Assembly: GCA_019635415.1 (NCBI GenBank)
Contig: JAHBZN010000002.1
Coordinates: 496,001-560,000, forward strand
Direction of reading: 5' to 3'
Length of the DNA: 64,000 nucleotides
DNA from: Ramlibacter sp.
GTDB taxonomy: Bacteria; Pseudomonadota; Gammaproteobacteria; Burkholderiales; Burkholderiaceae_C
The notes under the pieces were generated by a model. The model ran no database searches, had not been told where the DNA came from, and saw only the letters and a program-made list of their open reading frames with translations. A program made the translations under genes and the position numbers. Each line of letters opens with the position of its first letter. Position 1 is the stretch's first letter. Shown one piece after another: positions 8,521-18,073 of the stretch.

Positions 8521-10719
8521 TCAGCGGCCCGGCGTTGTCCTGGCGGCGCGGACCCCGGCGCCGCGCACCTCGAAGCGCACCTCATCCAGCACCCGGCCCC
8601 GCGCATCCACGATCTGCGCCGTATGGCGACCGGGCCAGGGCAGCCACTGCGCGGTGGCGCCGCGCGCCAGCGGCTGGCCGTCCAGCGTCCAGCGCAGCTG
8701 CTCGCCCTCGGCGCTGAACTGCAGGCGCTGTCGCGAAGGCGGAATGTCGGGGTCCAGCGCGACGATGGTGCCGGACACCGGCGCCACGATGCGGGCCGGC
8801 TCGCCGTCGCCCGATGAGGCATCAAAAGTGCTTCCAGCCCTTGCCAGTTGGCCACTGTTTGCTACGCTATCCATAGCAAACAGGGTTTGCTGCGTGCCAC
8901 TCAGGAACCACTCGGACCGGGCCGCCTCGAGCTGCCCGCCAAAACGCACCGGCACCCGCACCACCCCGGGCGGCGGGTCGGGGGTCCGGCTGGGTTCGCG
9001 CGCGTGCAGGAAGTGCATGACCGCGGCCCACACCGGGGCCGCGCCGCTGGTGCCGCTCACGTCCCACATCGGCTGGCCGCTGGCATTGCCCACCCAGACC
9101 GCCACGGTGTAGCGGCGGGACCAGCCCACGGCCCAGTTGTCGCGCATGTCCTTGCTGGTGCCGGTCTTGACGGCGCTCCAGAACCGGGTGGCCAGCACGC
9201 TGTCGGTGCCAAAGGTGCGCGCCCGCGCATTGGGGTCCGACAGCATGTCGCCCACGATGAAGGCCGCGGCCGCATCGAGCACCTGCCTTGGCGGGGCCGC
9301 CGCCCGCGCGCGGGCATCGGCCGGCAGCAGCGTGGTGGGGCTGAAGCGCCCGCCGTTGGCCAGCGTGCGGTAGGCGTTGGCCAGGGTCAGCACCGACACC
9401 TCGGCGCTGCCCAGCGCCAGGCTGTAGCCGTAGTAGTCGCCGGCCTCGCGCAGCGGCAGGCCGACGGCGCGCAACTGGCGGCCGAAGGCGTCGGGCGTGA
9501 CCATCACCAGCGTGCGCACGGCCGGCACGTTGAGCGAGGCGGCCAGCGCCGTGCGCGCCGACACCCAGCCCTTGAACTGGTGGTCGTAGTTCTGCGGGAT
9601 GTACAGGCCGCCCGCCGTGGGGATGTGGGTGGGCGCGTCCTCCAGCAGCGAGGCCGCCGTGATGCGGTGGCTGGCAATGGCCTGCGCGTAAAGAAAGGGC
9701 TTGAGCGTGGAGCCGGCCTGGCGCAGCGCGGTGACGCCGTCGACCTCGCCGGCCTGGCTGAGCCCGCCTGACGAGCCCACCCAGGCCAGTACCTCGCCGG
9801 TGGCGTTGTCCAGCACCACCAGCGCGCCGTCTTCCACATGGCGGCCGCGCAGCTCGCGCAGCTGCTGCTGCAGGGTCTGCACGGCAAAGCGCTGCAGCGG
9901 CGCGCGCAGGCTGGATCGCACGTCCGCGGTCCGCACGAGCTGGCGGGCCACATGGGGTGCCACGCCCTCGGTGGCGTCGAACGCGCGGCGTTGCAGCGCT
10001 CCGGCGGTGAACAGGTCCAGCGCGGCGCAGTCGGCCCGCCCGCCAGGGGGCTGCAGGGCCTGCAGCACCCCGCAGGCGCGCTGCGCGACCAGCGCGGGGC
10101 GGGCATTGGGCGCGCGCACCAGGGCCGCCGCCACCGCCGCTTCGCGCTCGTCGAGCCCGTGCGCCGCCTTGCCGAACAGCGTGCGCGAGAGCGCGTCGAT
10201 GCCGACCAGCTCGCCACGAAAAGGCACGAGGTTGAGATAGGCCTCCAGGATGTCGTCCTTGCGCCAGCGCCGGTCCAGCACCTGGGCCGCCACGGCCTGG
10301 CCCAGCTTCTGGACCACGGTGCGCCCGCCCGGGCCCTGGCGCCAATCGCCATCCACCAGGCCCGCCAGCTGCATGCTCAGGGTGGAGGCACCGCGCGTGC
10401 GGCTGTGCCAGAGGTTGCCCCAGGCCGCGGCCGATACCGCGCGCCAGTCCACGCCGCTGTGCTCGTAGAAGCGCTTGTCCTCGCTCAGCACGATGGCCTG
10501 GCGCAGCGCGGGTGACATGTCGGCCAGCGGCACCCACTGCCCGCGCCGCACCGTGGCATCGGTGCGCAGGCGCTGCAACACGTCGCCGTGGCGGTCCAGC
10601 AGCCGGGCGTCCGAAGGCCTGAAATCCTGTCGTACTTCGTCAAAAGTGGGGATAGCCCACGCCGGCTGGGCACAAAGTGCTATTAAAAAGAGAGCAAATC
10701 TGCTCCGCAGCCTGGCCAT
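8521..10719 (-). CDS. pbpC: Penicillin-binding protein 1C (bifunctional peptidoglycan glycosyltransferase/transpeptidase)
   Basis: 732 residues. A short N-terminal hydrophobic segment (about 8-23) anchors or exports it. The GT51 glycosyltransferase domain follows (catalytic E80 in VLSEDKRFYEHSG; GASTLSMQLAGL), then the transpeptidase domain with S337-T-L-K340, a SLN motif and K518-T-G-T. A C-terminal beta domain of the PBP1C type closes the protein. It acts in the periplasm on lipid II and murein. It starts 2 bp after the alpha-2-macroglobulin stop and is surely co-transcribed with it, the usual pairing for repair of breached envelopes. Two copies of the 58-bp repeat lie inside it. Confidence 0.95.
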   Translation of the reverse strand: MARLRSRFALFLIALCAQPAWAIPTFDEVRQDFRPSDARLLDRHGDVLQRLRTDATVRRGQWVPLADMSPALRQAIVLSEDKRFYEHSGVDWRAVSAAAWGNLWHSRTRGASTLSMQLAGLVDGDWRQGPGGRTVVQKLGQAVAAQVLDRRWRKDDILEAYLNLVPFRGELVGIDALSRTLFGKAAHGLDEREAAVAAALVRAPNARPALVAQRACGVLQALQPPGGRADCAALDLFTAGALQRRAFDATEGVAPHVARQLVRTADVRSSLRAPLQRFAVQTLQQQLRELRGRHVEDGALVVLDNATGEVLAWVGSSGGLSQAGEVDGVTALRQAGSTLKPFLYAQAIASHRITAASLLEDAPTHIPTAGGLYIPQNYDHQFKGWVSARTALAASLNVPAVRTLVMVTPDAFGRQLRAVGLPLREAGDYYGYSLALGSAEVSVLTLANAYRTLANGGRFSPTTLLPADARARAAAPPRQVLDAAAAFIVGDMLSDPNARARTFGTDSVLATRFWSAVKTGTSKDMRDNWAVGWSRRYTVAVWVGNASGQPMWDVSGTSGAAPVWAAVMHFLHAREPSRTPDPPPGVVRVPVRFGGQLEAARSEWFLSGTQQTLFAMDSVANSGQLARAGSTFDASSGDGEPARIVAPVSGTIVALDPDIPPSRQRLQFSAEGEQLRWTLDGQPLARGATAQWLPWPGRHTAQIVDARGRVLDEVRFEVRGAGVRAARTTPGR
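8820..8883 (-). repeat. 58-bp coding repeat, copy 2 (pbpC residues 615-634)
   Basis: The core is 8820-8877, in the same orientation as pbpC. The dyad extends to 10 bp: CTGTTTGCTA (8855-8864) pairs with TAGCAAACAG (8874-8883). It encodes AMDSVANSGQLARAGSTFD, close to the peptide of the rseA copy. It lies between the transpeptidase and the C-terminal domain, where a linker is expected. Confidence 0.85.
10638..10695 (-). repeat. 58-bp coding repeat, copy 3 (pbpC residues 9-28, the membrane/signal segment)
   Basis: It aligns without gaps to copy 2: GCT-N11-AGC start, GTGCCC at columns 23-28, GGGCT at 38-42 and CACTTTTGA near the end. In this frame it reads ALFLIALCAQPAWAIPTFD, so the repeat itself provides the hydrophobic N-terminal segment of PbpC. 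Confidence 0.8.
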
Positions 10720-10721
10720 GA

Positions 10722-13700
10722 CTAACGTCCTGCCCCGACCTTGAGCGGAGCGTTGGGGGACTCACCGAAGACCTCGGGCGCGTACATCGCCTCCACCCGC
10801 GTGGGCGGCAGCGAGAACTCGCCCACGTTGTTCAGGCGCAGCGTGTAGTCCAGCTTGACCGTGCCCTTGGGCAGGAACTCGTAGTAGCTGCGGAAGGCTT
10901 CGAAGCTGCGTTCCTCGAAGGCGGGCCAGCCCGCGCCGGTGCGCTTTTCGCCCTGCGTGGCGATCTGTGAGTCGCGGCCCAGGCCGCTGCCCAGCAGCGT
11001 GGCGCCGGCGGGCACCGGGTCGCTGACCACCACCCAGGTCATGTCGGCGGCGGCGGTGACCTCCAGCGTCACGCGCAGCACGTCGCCGCGGCTGTACTGG
11101 CCTGGCGGCAGTGACTTGTCGGTCTGTTCCACCGGGGTCACGCTGCGCTTGATCTGGTAGCCCGCGCTGAAGGGGGCCTTGAGCGCGACGGCGGCCAGCG
11201 ACTGCAGGGTCAGCCAGGGCTTGCCGCTGCCCTGGTGCACCACACCCAGCGTGTCGCGCGCCATGTCGGCGCTCCAGGGCAGGAACAGGGCGCGCTGGCC
11301 AGGCTGGCGCCAGTCGAGCTGCGCCGTGGTGCCGCCCAGCGCGGCGCGCGTGACGCCGTTCACCGCCACGGCCTCGTGGCGGGCCGAGAACTTGTCCAGC
11401 GCCAGCCCGCCCCAGAGGTTGGCCGTGGTGGTGGCCCAGGCGCCGCGCTGTTGCCGTGCGATCAGGCCCGTGGCCAGGCGGCCCATGTCGTCCTTCCAGG
11501 CCGCATCGTCCATCACCGCGAGCAGCAGGCGCGCGGCATTGACGTCGCCGTTGGTCATGAGCCACCACCAGTAGTCGTCACGCTCGGTGCTGAAGACGGC
11601 CCGCGTGCCCTGCCAGGACAGGCGCGCGCGCAGCACCTGCATGGCCTCGGCCAGCCGCTGTTCGCGCTGCGGCGCATCGGCCACGCGCCGCAGGATGTTG
11701 ATCCAGTCGATCACGGCGCTGGTGGGCCACTGGTTGGGCGCGATGGTGATGCTGCCCAGCTGGCGGCCTTGGGCATGGCCGTAGCGCGACAGGGCTTCCA
11801 GCGCGGCCAGCTTGCGCACGTCCAGGTCCTTGCGCGGCGCCCAGAAGTCGCGCTGGATGCGGCCTTCGACAAATGCCGTGAGGCCGCGCTCCAGGGGCGC
11901 GCGCGCGTCGTCGGGCAGCGCGAACGCCGGGTTGAGCGCGGCGGCCTCGTGGCTCGCCGCCAGCAGGTAGGCCGTGAGCACGTCGCTGCCGCGGCTGGCC
12001 TCGCCGTCACGCGGCGGGAAGTAGCTGGCCAGGCCGTCGCTGTCGAGGTAGGACGGCAACTGGCCCACCAGGGTCTGCCACAGCTTGGGGTCGCGCAGCC
12101 CGATCGCCTTGCTGGTCCTCTGTTCGAGGCACGAGAACGGGTAGCGCTCGAACCAGTCGCGCACCCCCGGCAGTCCGCCATCGGCGAGGCGGGGTTGCAG
12201 GGCCAGCCGCAGGCCGCCGCGGCCGGGCAGGGCATCGGCCGGCGGCCCGACGCCGAGCGACAGCGACTCGTCGATCTGCAGCAGCGTGGCTTGCTGCACC
12301 GTGAGCGGCACGGCGGGAATGATGCGCTGGCGGGCCTTGACCGCGTCGCGTGCGCCGCCCACCGTGTCACGGGCCTCGATCTCCCAGAGCACGGCCTCGG
12401 CCCGGGTGAAGGCGAGCTGCTCGGGGGCCGTGACGCTCCAGGCCAGTTCGCGCGCTTCGCCCGGCGGAATGTCCAGGGTCTGTGGCTCGAGCGTGAGCAG
12501 GGTGGCTCGCGCGGTGGCCTGCACCTTCATGGCCTTGGCCGTGGTGTTGCGCAGGGTGAACTGGGCACGGAACTGGTCGCCCTCGCGCACCAGCGGAGGC
12601 AGGCCGCTGATGATCTGCAGGTCCTGGGTGGCGCGGATGGTGGCCTGGCCGGTGCCGAACAGGCCGGCGGCGGCATCGGCCACGGCCACGATGCGAAAGC
12701 TCGTGAGCGCGTCGTTCAGCGGCACCTTGACCACGGCCTGGCCCTGCGCGTCCAGGACCACGCGCGGGTTCCAGAGCAGCAGCGTGTCCAGCAGCTCGCG
12801 CGTGGGGCTGCGTCCGCCCCCGCCGCCGGCCGGCACGGCCTTTCGGCCGTAGTGGCGCCGGCCGATGATTTCCATCTGCGCGGTGGAGGTCTCCACGCCC
12901 CAGGCGCGCCGCTGCAGCATGGCGCCCAGCAGGTCCCAGCTGTCGTTGGGCATCAGCTCGAGCAGCGCCTGATCCACGGCAGCCAGCGCCACCTCGGCGT
13001 GGGCCGCAGGCTGGCCGTTGGGCAGCCGGGCACTGACCGTGACGGTGGCGGTGCCGCGCACGGGGTAGCTGTCCTTGTCGGCCTTGACGCTCACCGCGAG
13101 CTGGTGCGCCTGCGTTCCCACGCGGATTTCGGCCAGGCCCAGGCGGAACGCGGGCTTGCTCAGGTCCACCAGCGCCGTGGGCGCCACGTATTCGCGGCCC
13201 TCGTACCAGAAGGCCGTCCACCATTCGCGCGGGGCCTGGTAACCCCAGGTGAAAAAGCTGTACCAGGGCACCTCGCGCAGCCGCCCGCGCAGTGCCAGCA
13301 CGCTGACGTACACGTTGGGCGCCCAGTCCTTGAGCACCGGCAGGCTGATGGTCGGGTCGTCGCCCTCGAGCTGCACCACCTGCGTCTGAACGATGCCCTC
13401 GCGCTCCACCGCGACCAGCGCGGTGGCAAAGCGGAACGGCATGCGCACCTGGAACTTCGCGGTGTCGCCGGGCTGGTAGATCTTCTTTTCGGGCAGCACG
13501 TCGATGCGGTCATGGTTTTCGCCGCCGAACCAGAGTTCGCCCTGCCGCGTGACCCAGACCGACCCGGCCGCCAGTGCCGCGTTGCCCTGCGGGTCCTGGG
13601 CGGTGACCACCAGCTCCACCTCGCCGGGCTCGCCGAGTTTCGCCTCGCACAGCAAAAGGCCGCGGGCATCGCTCTTGCCGCTGCACACGGTGCCCAGGTC

Positions 13701-16646
13701 CTTGATCTCGGTCTTGTTGTCGTAGCTGTAGAAGCCGCCCACCATGCGCTTGCGGCTGGTGGTGGCGATGCGCGCCAGCGCCTTGACGCTCAGCGGTGTG
13801 GCGGCGGCGGGGTGGCCGGCCAGGTCCAGCGCCAGCGCCTGGAAGCGGACTTTCCGGCTGGCCGACACCCAGCCCTCGGTCTTGATGCCCGCCACCACCG
13901 AGGCGGGCCACAGCGTCGTGCTGCTGCGCAGGGTCTGGATCTCACCGTTGGGATCGGCGTAGCTGGCTTCCAGCAGCAGGTCCTGCGGCTGGCGCGCCGC
14001 GGGCAGCTTCTCGATGCGGGTGTGGCCGGTGCCGTTGCGATCCAGCGTGAGGGGCAGCTTGTCGGCCACCACGCGCTGGTCCTGCACGGCCGTTTCTTCC
14101 TCCTCGCCTTCGGCCGAGGCGGCGCGGGCCGGCCGGGGTGGGCTGAAGCTGAATTCGTCATAGTCGCCAAAGGCGGGTACCTTGTTGCGCAGCAGGGCCG
14201 AGACTCGCACGGGCAATTGGCTGGCCGGCCCGCCCGAGACGTAGTGGACCTGCACGTCCACCGGCACCTGCGTGGCATTGACCAGCGCCCCCGGGCTGGC
14301 GGCAGTCACCCGGCCTTCGAGCACGGGCAGGCGGAACTCCTCCACGCGGAACTGCCCGGTGGTGACCACGCGGCCTCCCTCCGCCGTGGACTGCAGGGCG
14401 ACCTCGTACAGGCCCAGTCTGGCGGCAGGCGGCACCTGGAACTGGCTTTCGGCGCTCAGGCCGCCGCTCGCGGTCTTGCGCCACTGCACCGGCTGCGTGG
14501 TGCGCTGGCCGCTGCCCACGTGGGTGATGGCGAGGAAGCCCGGCAACGTGGCCGGCAGGCCGAAGCCCTCGCGCGTCTCGGTGCGGATCAGGTGCTTCAT
14601 GCCCACCGTCTCGCCCGCGCGCAGCAGGGTCCGGTCGAACACCGTGTGGACGCGCTCGTCGGGGCGTGCCTCGCGGCTCGTGGGCACGTTGAAGCGCCAG
14701 GGCTCGATGCCGCGGTACCAGTCGCTCCAGGTGAAGGCCATGTCGTCGGTCGCGGGGCCGCTGTGGCCCGCCGCGGGCGTTCTGGCACGGGCACTGATGA
14801 AGTAGGCGCTGCGGTAGTTGTCGTCCTCGCTCACGCGCGCGCAGGCCGGTGGCTCGGGCGCCAGGCCGCTGAAATGGGCGATGCCCTGCGCATCGGTGGT
14901 GGCCGTGGCCAGCGACTTGCCATTGCAGTCCGAGACGCGCACCGCCGCGCCCTCGACCGGCTGGCCCTTGTCCAGCGTGGTGACCCAGGCCAGCGCGTTG
15001 TCTCGGCCCAGCTTGAAATGCACCCCCAGATTGGTTACCAGCACCGAGGTGCGGACATACATGGTGCGCGGCGCGCCGTGCCGCGCGTCCAGCAGCGCGG
15101 CGCCCAGCAGTGGCGAGGCGACCTCCACCACATGAAAGCCCGGTGTGAGCGGGATGCCCACCACTTCGAACGGGCGGGTCGCGGCCTCGGCCCCGGTGGC
15201 GCCGGCCGGCGGCTTGGCGGGCTGGGGCAGGTTGAGCGTGCGGACGCCGCCCTGTCCGGCGAGCAGCGACACCATGCGCGACTGCACCCGGTCCTTGTCT
15301 TCGGGGTTGAGCACCCGCGGCAGGGGTGCCTTCACGTCGGCCGCAGCCTGGCGGCGCGTGACGAAGAAGTCGTCGTAACGCTGGACCTTGCGGAACCAGC
15401 CGATGATGGCGGCGTCGCCCTCGGGCCGCAGGTCATTGACCTGGCCCGGGGCCAGCGCGCTGGCCTGCAGTGCGGGTTCCACGCGGCGCAGCGTGACCGG
15501 CAGCACGGGCGGGCCATCGGGCTCGGCGAACCGCTCGACGATGCCGAAGGGCGAGGCCGGGAACTTGGCCAGCGGCGGCATCGGGCCGGTGGCGACCTTG
15601 AGCGGAAAGCTCGCCGCGTTGCTCAGCGCGCGGCCCGAGGCGTCCTTGAAACCTCCGGGCAGGTCCAGCGTGAAGGCGGTCTGCTCCGGCAGACGGGTGG
15701 CGAAACTCACGCCGTTGACCAGTGCGTCGCCAGCCTCCTCGCCATTGTCCAGCGTAGGCTGCAGCGTTTCGTTCGCGGACTTCAGGCGTATCCCCGAGGC
15801 CAGCTTGCGCGGCACCGGTGCATTGAAGCTCAGGGTCAGTGGCCGGATGGGCAGGCAGGCGGCCTGGGCATTCTCTCGCTCGCAACTGAAACTCGCGGTG
15901 AAAGGCTCGCGCACCTGCCACGTGAAGCGGCGTTCCACGGCGTTGGCCACGCCACCGGGGGTGGCCACGCCCTTGCCGTACACCAGTTGCACCTTGGCGG
16001 CGGCCGGCAGGCGGCGGTTGCAGGTGAGGGTGGCCACGCTCAGGGGCGACTTCGCGGCCTGCTTGTCCAGCCTGAGCGACTTGAGCAGTGCCGTGCGCTC
16101 TGCTCCGTCGATCATGCGCACCGGCACGCGTTCGCCCAGGCCGTCAACCGAGCACCACACGCTGGCCTGCAGGCTGGCCAGGGTGGCTGGGCCATTGAGC
16201 TGCAGCACGAAGTACTGCTGCTCGTCGATGCGCTCCCAGGTGCCCGGGCGCACGGACCGCACGAACGGGCCGCCGGTGTTGAAGCTCCACTGCCGTGGTG
16301 TGAGTTCGGCCCCGGCGGGCGACTTGTAGCCGGGACGCGGCTGCACGGTGCAGCGAATGCCCGGGGGCAGGTCGTCCTTGAAGTCGTAGGCCCATTCGCG
16401 GTCGCTGACCCAGCGGCTCGTGCCCTGGGTGGCCTGCACGTCATTGCAGCTCAGTGCCAACGGAGCAGGGGCCTTGGGATCCCCAAGCGCTGCCGCGGCG
16501 GCGTCGAATTTGGCGACGAGCTGCCGGACCCTGGACACCTCTCCCTGCGGCGACAGGCTGATGACCTGCAAGGCATGCGCCTGCCATGCGGATGCGGCAA
16601 TGAGCGCGGCGATGATGGTTCTGGCGATTCCGGTGATCTGGGCCAC
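10722..16646 (-). CDS. Bacterial alpha-2-macroglobulin (large YfhM-type protease trap)
   Basis: 1974 residues, longer than E. coli YfhM (about 1650, family knowledge). The N-terminal signal ends near AQA-type residues (WQAHA), but there is no lipobox cysteine. MG domains are followed by the bait region and the thioester domain with CLEQ (C1506) in YPFSCLEQRTSKAIG, so the covalent trap should be active. The C-terminus ends in a receptor-like domain. Such proteins trap foreign proteases in the periplasm. It uses a GTG start with a strong AGGAGG site just upstream, and is coupled to pbpC. It could be soluble rather than lipid-anchored (inference). Confidence 0.93.
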   Translation of the reverse strand: MAQITGIARTIIAALIAASAWQAHALQVISLSPQGEVSRVRQLVAKFDAAAAALGDPKAPAPLALSCNDVQATQGTSRWVSDREWAYDFKDDLPPGIRCTVQPRPGYKSPAGAELTPRQWSFNTGGPFVRSVRPGTWERIDEQQYFVLQLNGPATLASLQASVWCSVDGLGERVPVRMIDGAERTALLKSLRLDKQAAKSPLSVATLTCNRRLPAAAKVQLVYGKGVATPGGVANAVERRFTWQVREPFTASFSCERENAQAACLPIRPLTLSFNAPVPRKLASGIRLKSANETLQPTLDNGEEAGDALVNGVSFATRLPEQTAFTLDLPGGFKDASGRALSNAASFPLKVATGPMPPLAKFPASPFGIVERFAEPDGPPVLPVTLRRVEPALQASALAPGQVNDLRPEGDAAIIGWFRKVQRYDDFFVTRRQAAADVKAPLPRVLNPEDKDRVQSRMVSLLAGQGGVRTLNLPQPAKPPAGATGAEAATRPFEVVGIPLTPGFHVVEVASPLLGAALLDARHGAPRTMYVRTSVLVTNLGVHFKLGRDNALAWVTTLDKGQPVEGAAVRVSDCNGKSLATATTDAQGIAHFSGLAPEPPACARVSEDDNYRSAYFISARARTPAAGHSGPATDDMAFTWSDWYRGIEPWRFNVPTSREARPDERVHTVFDRTLLRAGETVGMKHLIRTETREGFGLPATLPGFLAITHVGSGQRTTQPVQWRKTASGGLSAESQFQVPPAARLGLYEVALQSTAEGGRVVTTGQFRVEEFRLPVLEGRVTAASPGALVNATQVPVDVQVHYVSGGPASQLPVRVSALLRNKVPAFGDYDEFSFSPPRPARAASAEGEEEETAVQDQRVVADKLPLTLDRNGTGHTRIEKLPAARQPQDLLLEASYADPNGEIQTLRSSTTLWPASVVAGIKTEGWVSASRKVRFQALALDLAGHPAAATPLSVKALARIATTSRKRMVGGFYSYDNKTEIKDLGTVCSGKSDARGLLLCEAKLGEPGEVELVVTAQDPQGNAALAAGSVWVTRQGELWFGGENHDRIDVLPEKKIYQPGDTAKFQVRMPFRFATALVAVEREGIVQTQVVQLEGDDPTISLPVLKDWAPNVYVSVLALRGRLREVPWYSFFTWGYQAPREWWTAFWYEGREYVAPTALVDLSKPAFRLGLAEIRVGTQAHQLAVSVKADKDSYPVRGTATVTVSARLPNGQPAAHAEVALAAVDQALLELMPNDSWDLLGAMLQRRAWGVETSTAQMEIIGRRHYGRKAVPAGGGGGRSPTRELLDTLLLWNPRVVLDAQGQAVVKVPLNDALTSFRIVAVADAAAGLFGTGQATIRATQDLQIISGLPPLVREGDQFRAQFTLRNTTAKAMKVQATARATLLTLEPQTLDIPPGEARELAWSVTAPEQLAFTRAEAVLWEIEARDTVGGARDAVKARQRIIPAVPLTVQQATLLQIDESLSLGVGPPADALPGRGGLRLALQPRLADGGLPGVRDWFERYPFSCLEQRTSKAIGLRDPKLWQTLVGQLPSYLDSDGLASYFPPRDGEASRGSDVLTAYLLAASHEAAALNPAFALPDDARAPLERGLTAFVEGRIQRDFWAPRKDLDVRKLAALEALSRYGHAQGRQLGSITIAPNQWPTSAVIDWINILRRVADAPQREQRLAEAMQVLRARLSWQGTRAVFSTERDDYWWWLMTNGDVNAARLLLAVMDDAAWKDDMGRLATGLIARQQRGAWATTTANLWGGLALDKFSARHEAVAVNGVTRAALGGTTAQLDWRQPGQRALFLPWSADMARDTLGVVHQGSGKPWLTLQSLAAVALKAPFSAGYQIKRSVTPVEQTDKSLPPGQYSRGDVLRVTLEVTAAADMTWVVVSDPVPAGATLLGSGLGRDSQIATQGEKRTGAGWPAFEERSFEAFRSYYEFLPKGTVKLDYTLRLNNVGEFSLPPTRVEAMYAPEVFGESPNAPLKVGAGR

Positions 16647-16855
16647 GGCTGTCCTCCTGTGCAGTGGGGGAGGTTAGCACTGCAGTGTGTTTCCATTCGT
16701 TGCGCCGCACCTGCGGCCAGGGCGGGCTGGCGGGCCCTTGGGCAGCCCTGGCCGCGAGTGCGGGGCAGCGCTCGCATGGCGTTTCTGATCCAATACGAGC
16801 CACCTCCATTGGGTAAGGCCTATGCCATGAGTAGTTTCGTTTTCAAGGTGCACGC

Positions 16856-17998
16856 ATGGTGATGGGTCGCATCTACCAGGCGCCGGCCATTGTGTGGAAT
16901 GGCCCGGCCAAGAAGAAGCCACAGGCGCAGATGCCCGAGCAGCCACCGGGGTACTGCTCCACATTTCTGCCCTGGCCGGTGTACCTCACGCTGCAGAACC
17001 GCTTTCCGCAGCGGATCAACGAGAGCGACAAGAGCTGGGTCGCCCGTGTCAAGCCGTTGCTGGAGGCGGAGCGGGCCACGCTCATGCCGCTGTCCACGCA
17101 GGACTTTCGCGACCAGCTCAAGGCCGCGGCCCTGAACCGGGGGTTGCGGCGCATCAATGCGCTGAAGGACGCGCAGGAGGAGCGCCTGCGCCAGGAGCGC
17201 AACGGGCAGGTCATCTCCACCAACCCTTACCTGCAAGGTGCCGCCAGCCCCGAAGCCGCGGGCGCGCGCTTCCAGGACGAAATGGTGCAGTGGCTTGCCG
17301 ACATGTCGGACGTGTCCACACCCGCCGACGGCGCGATCTTCTGGAACGGCATCAATGAAAACCGCCTTGCCGAGCGGATCACCGACTGGAACCGCAGCTT
17401 TGCACCAGGCCAGATCTGCTTTGGCCAGCTCGAAGCAACGACCGACGTTCGGCACGTGAACAACAAGTACGTCTGGAACCACGGCAACGCGTACCACAAG
17501 TATGGCGAGAAGGTCTCTGAAATGCTGGGGGTGGGGGCCACCGGGCATGTCACGGCGGTCGTGCGCTGGGGGCTGAACAAGTGGTCGATCTTCACCAACA
17601 CCGAGCTGCCCCGCATGCTGGCTCTCATGGAGGGCCAGATCCTTGCAGGCCAGACTCCGAGGATGACCGACCTGACGATCATCGTGATCGAGCCGCTGGG
17701 CCTGATGGACCGTGTGAAGTGTTACGTGAACGCCGACATCCTGCAGGCCCCGGTGTGGGCCAAGCGCGATGGCCTGGCGGGTTTTCCCGTCACGCCGGAC
17801 GACTGCACCAAGATCAGCGAGCTGGGGCCTTACGTGGCTGCAGACGGCGTTTTCAACGGGAAGAGGGTGGTTCCGACGTCGTCCCGATTCATGGACTACC
17901 TGAGCAGTCGGCCCCGTGTCCCGAGCCCGGCCACCCCCAGGCTGCTGCGCGACATCGACGCCATCATCCACGCCAACCAGCCCATGACCCGGGTGTGA
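16856..17998 (+). CDS. Orphan protein with a possible ADP-ribosyl-cyclase/NAD-glycohydrolase-like domain
   Basis: 380 residues, no signal peptide or membrane segment. Residues 1-150 are unfamiliar and partly helical. From about 160 the order IFWNG (W163), LEATT (E193), YVWNHG (W207) and a helix to HVTAVVRWG, then FTNTELPRM (E250) and TIIVIEP recalls the Trp-Glu-Trp-Glu order and helix/strand pattern of CD38 and Aplysia cyclase. Those enzymes convert NAD to cyclic ADP-ribose or nicotinamide plus ADP-ribose. The E193-W207 gap is much shorter than in CD38, so this is a weak, remembered resemblance and not an assignment. The gene stands alone, divergent from the alpha-2-macroglobulin gene, with no obvious immunity partner. 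A weak AAGGTG lies 6 bp before the ATG. Confidence 0.6.
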   Translation: MVMGRIYQAPAIVWNGPAKKKPQAQMPEQPPGYCSTFLPWPVYLTLQNRFPQRINESDKSWVARVKPLLEAERATLMPLSTQDFRDQLKAAALNRGLRRINALKDAQEERLRQERNGQVISTNPYLQGAASPEAAGARFQDEMVQWLADMSDVSTPADGAIFWNGINENRLAERITDWNRSFAPGQICFGQLEATTDVRHVNNKYVWNHGNAYHKYGEKVSEMLGVGATGHVTAVVRWGLNKWSIFTNTELPRMLALMEGQILAGQTPRMTDLTIIVIEPLGLMDRVKCYVNADILQAPVWAKRDGLAGFPVTPDDCTKISELGPYVAADGVFNGKRVVPTSSRFMDYLSSRPRVPSPATPRLLRDIDAIIHANQPMTRV

Positions 17999-18007
17999 TG
18001 CGTCCAT

Positions 18008-18040
18008 AAAAAAACCCCCGCGTCCGCGAGGACGCAGGGG
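18008..18040 (-). terminator. Intrinsic terminator of the degP transcript
   Basis: On the minus strand an 11-bp stem (one mismatch, GCGA/TCGC tetraloop) is followed by seven T. It lies 34 bp past the degP stop and between convergent genes. Confidence 0.9.
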
Positions 18041-18073
18041 CCAGGGTGTCCAGGCCGCAAGGCCTGGCAGGGG

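Noticed and set aside
11235..16862. 1875-codon open frame on the plus strand opposite the alpha-2-macroglobulin gene
   Set aside because: It is an antisense shadow created by strong G/C third-position bias; the minus-strand protein has full family motifs.
16827..16862. 12-codon frame MSSFVFKVHAW overlapping the start of the orphan gene (leader peptide?)
   Set aside because: No ribosome site and no regulatory structure to support it; short frames like this arise by chance.
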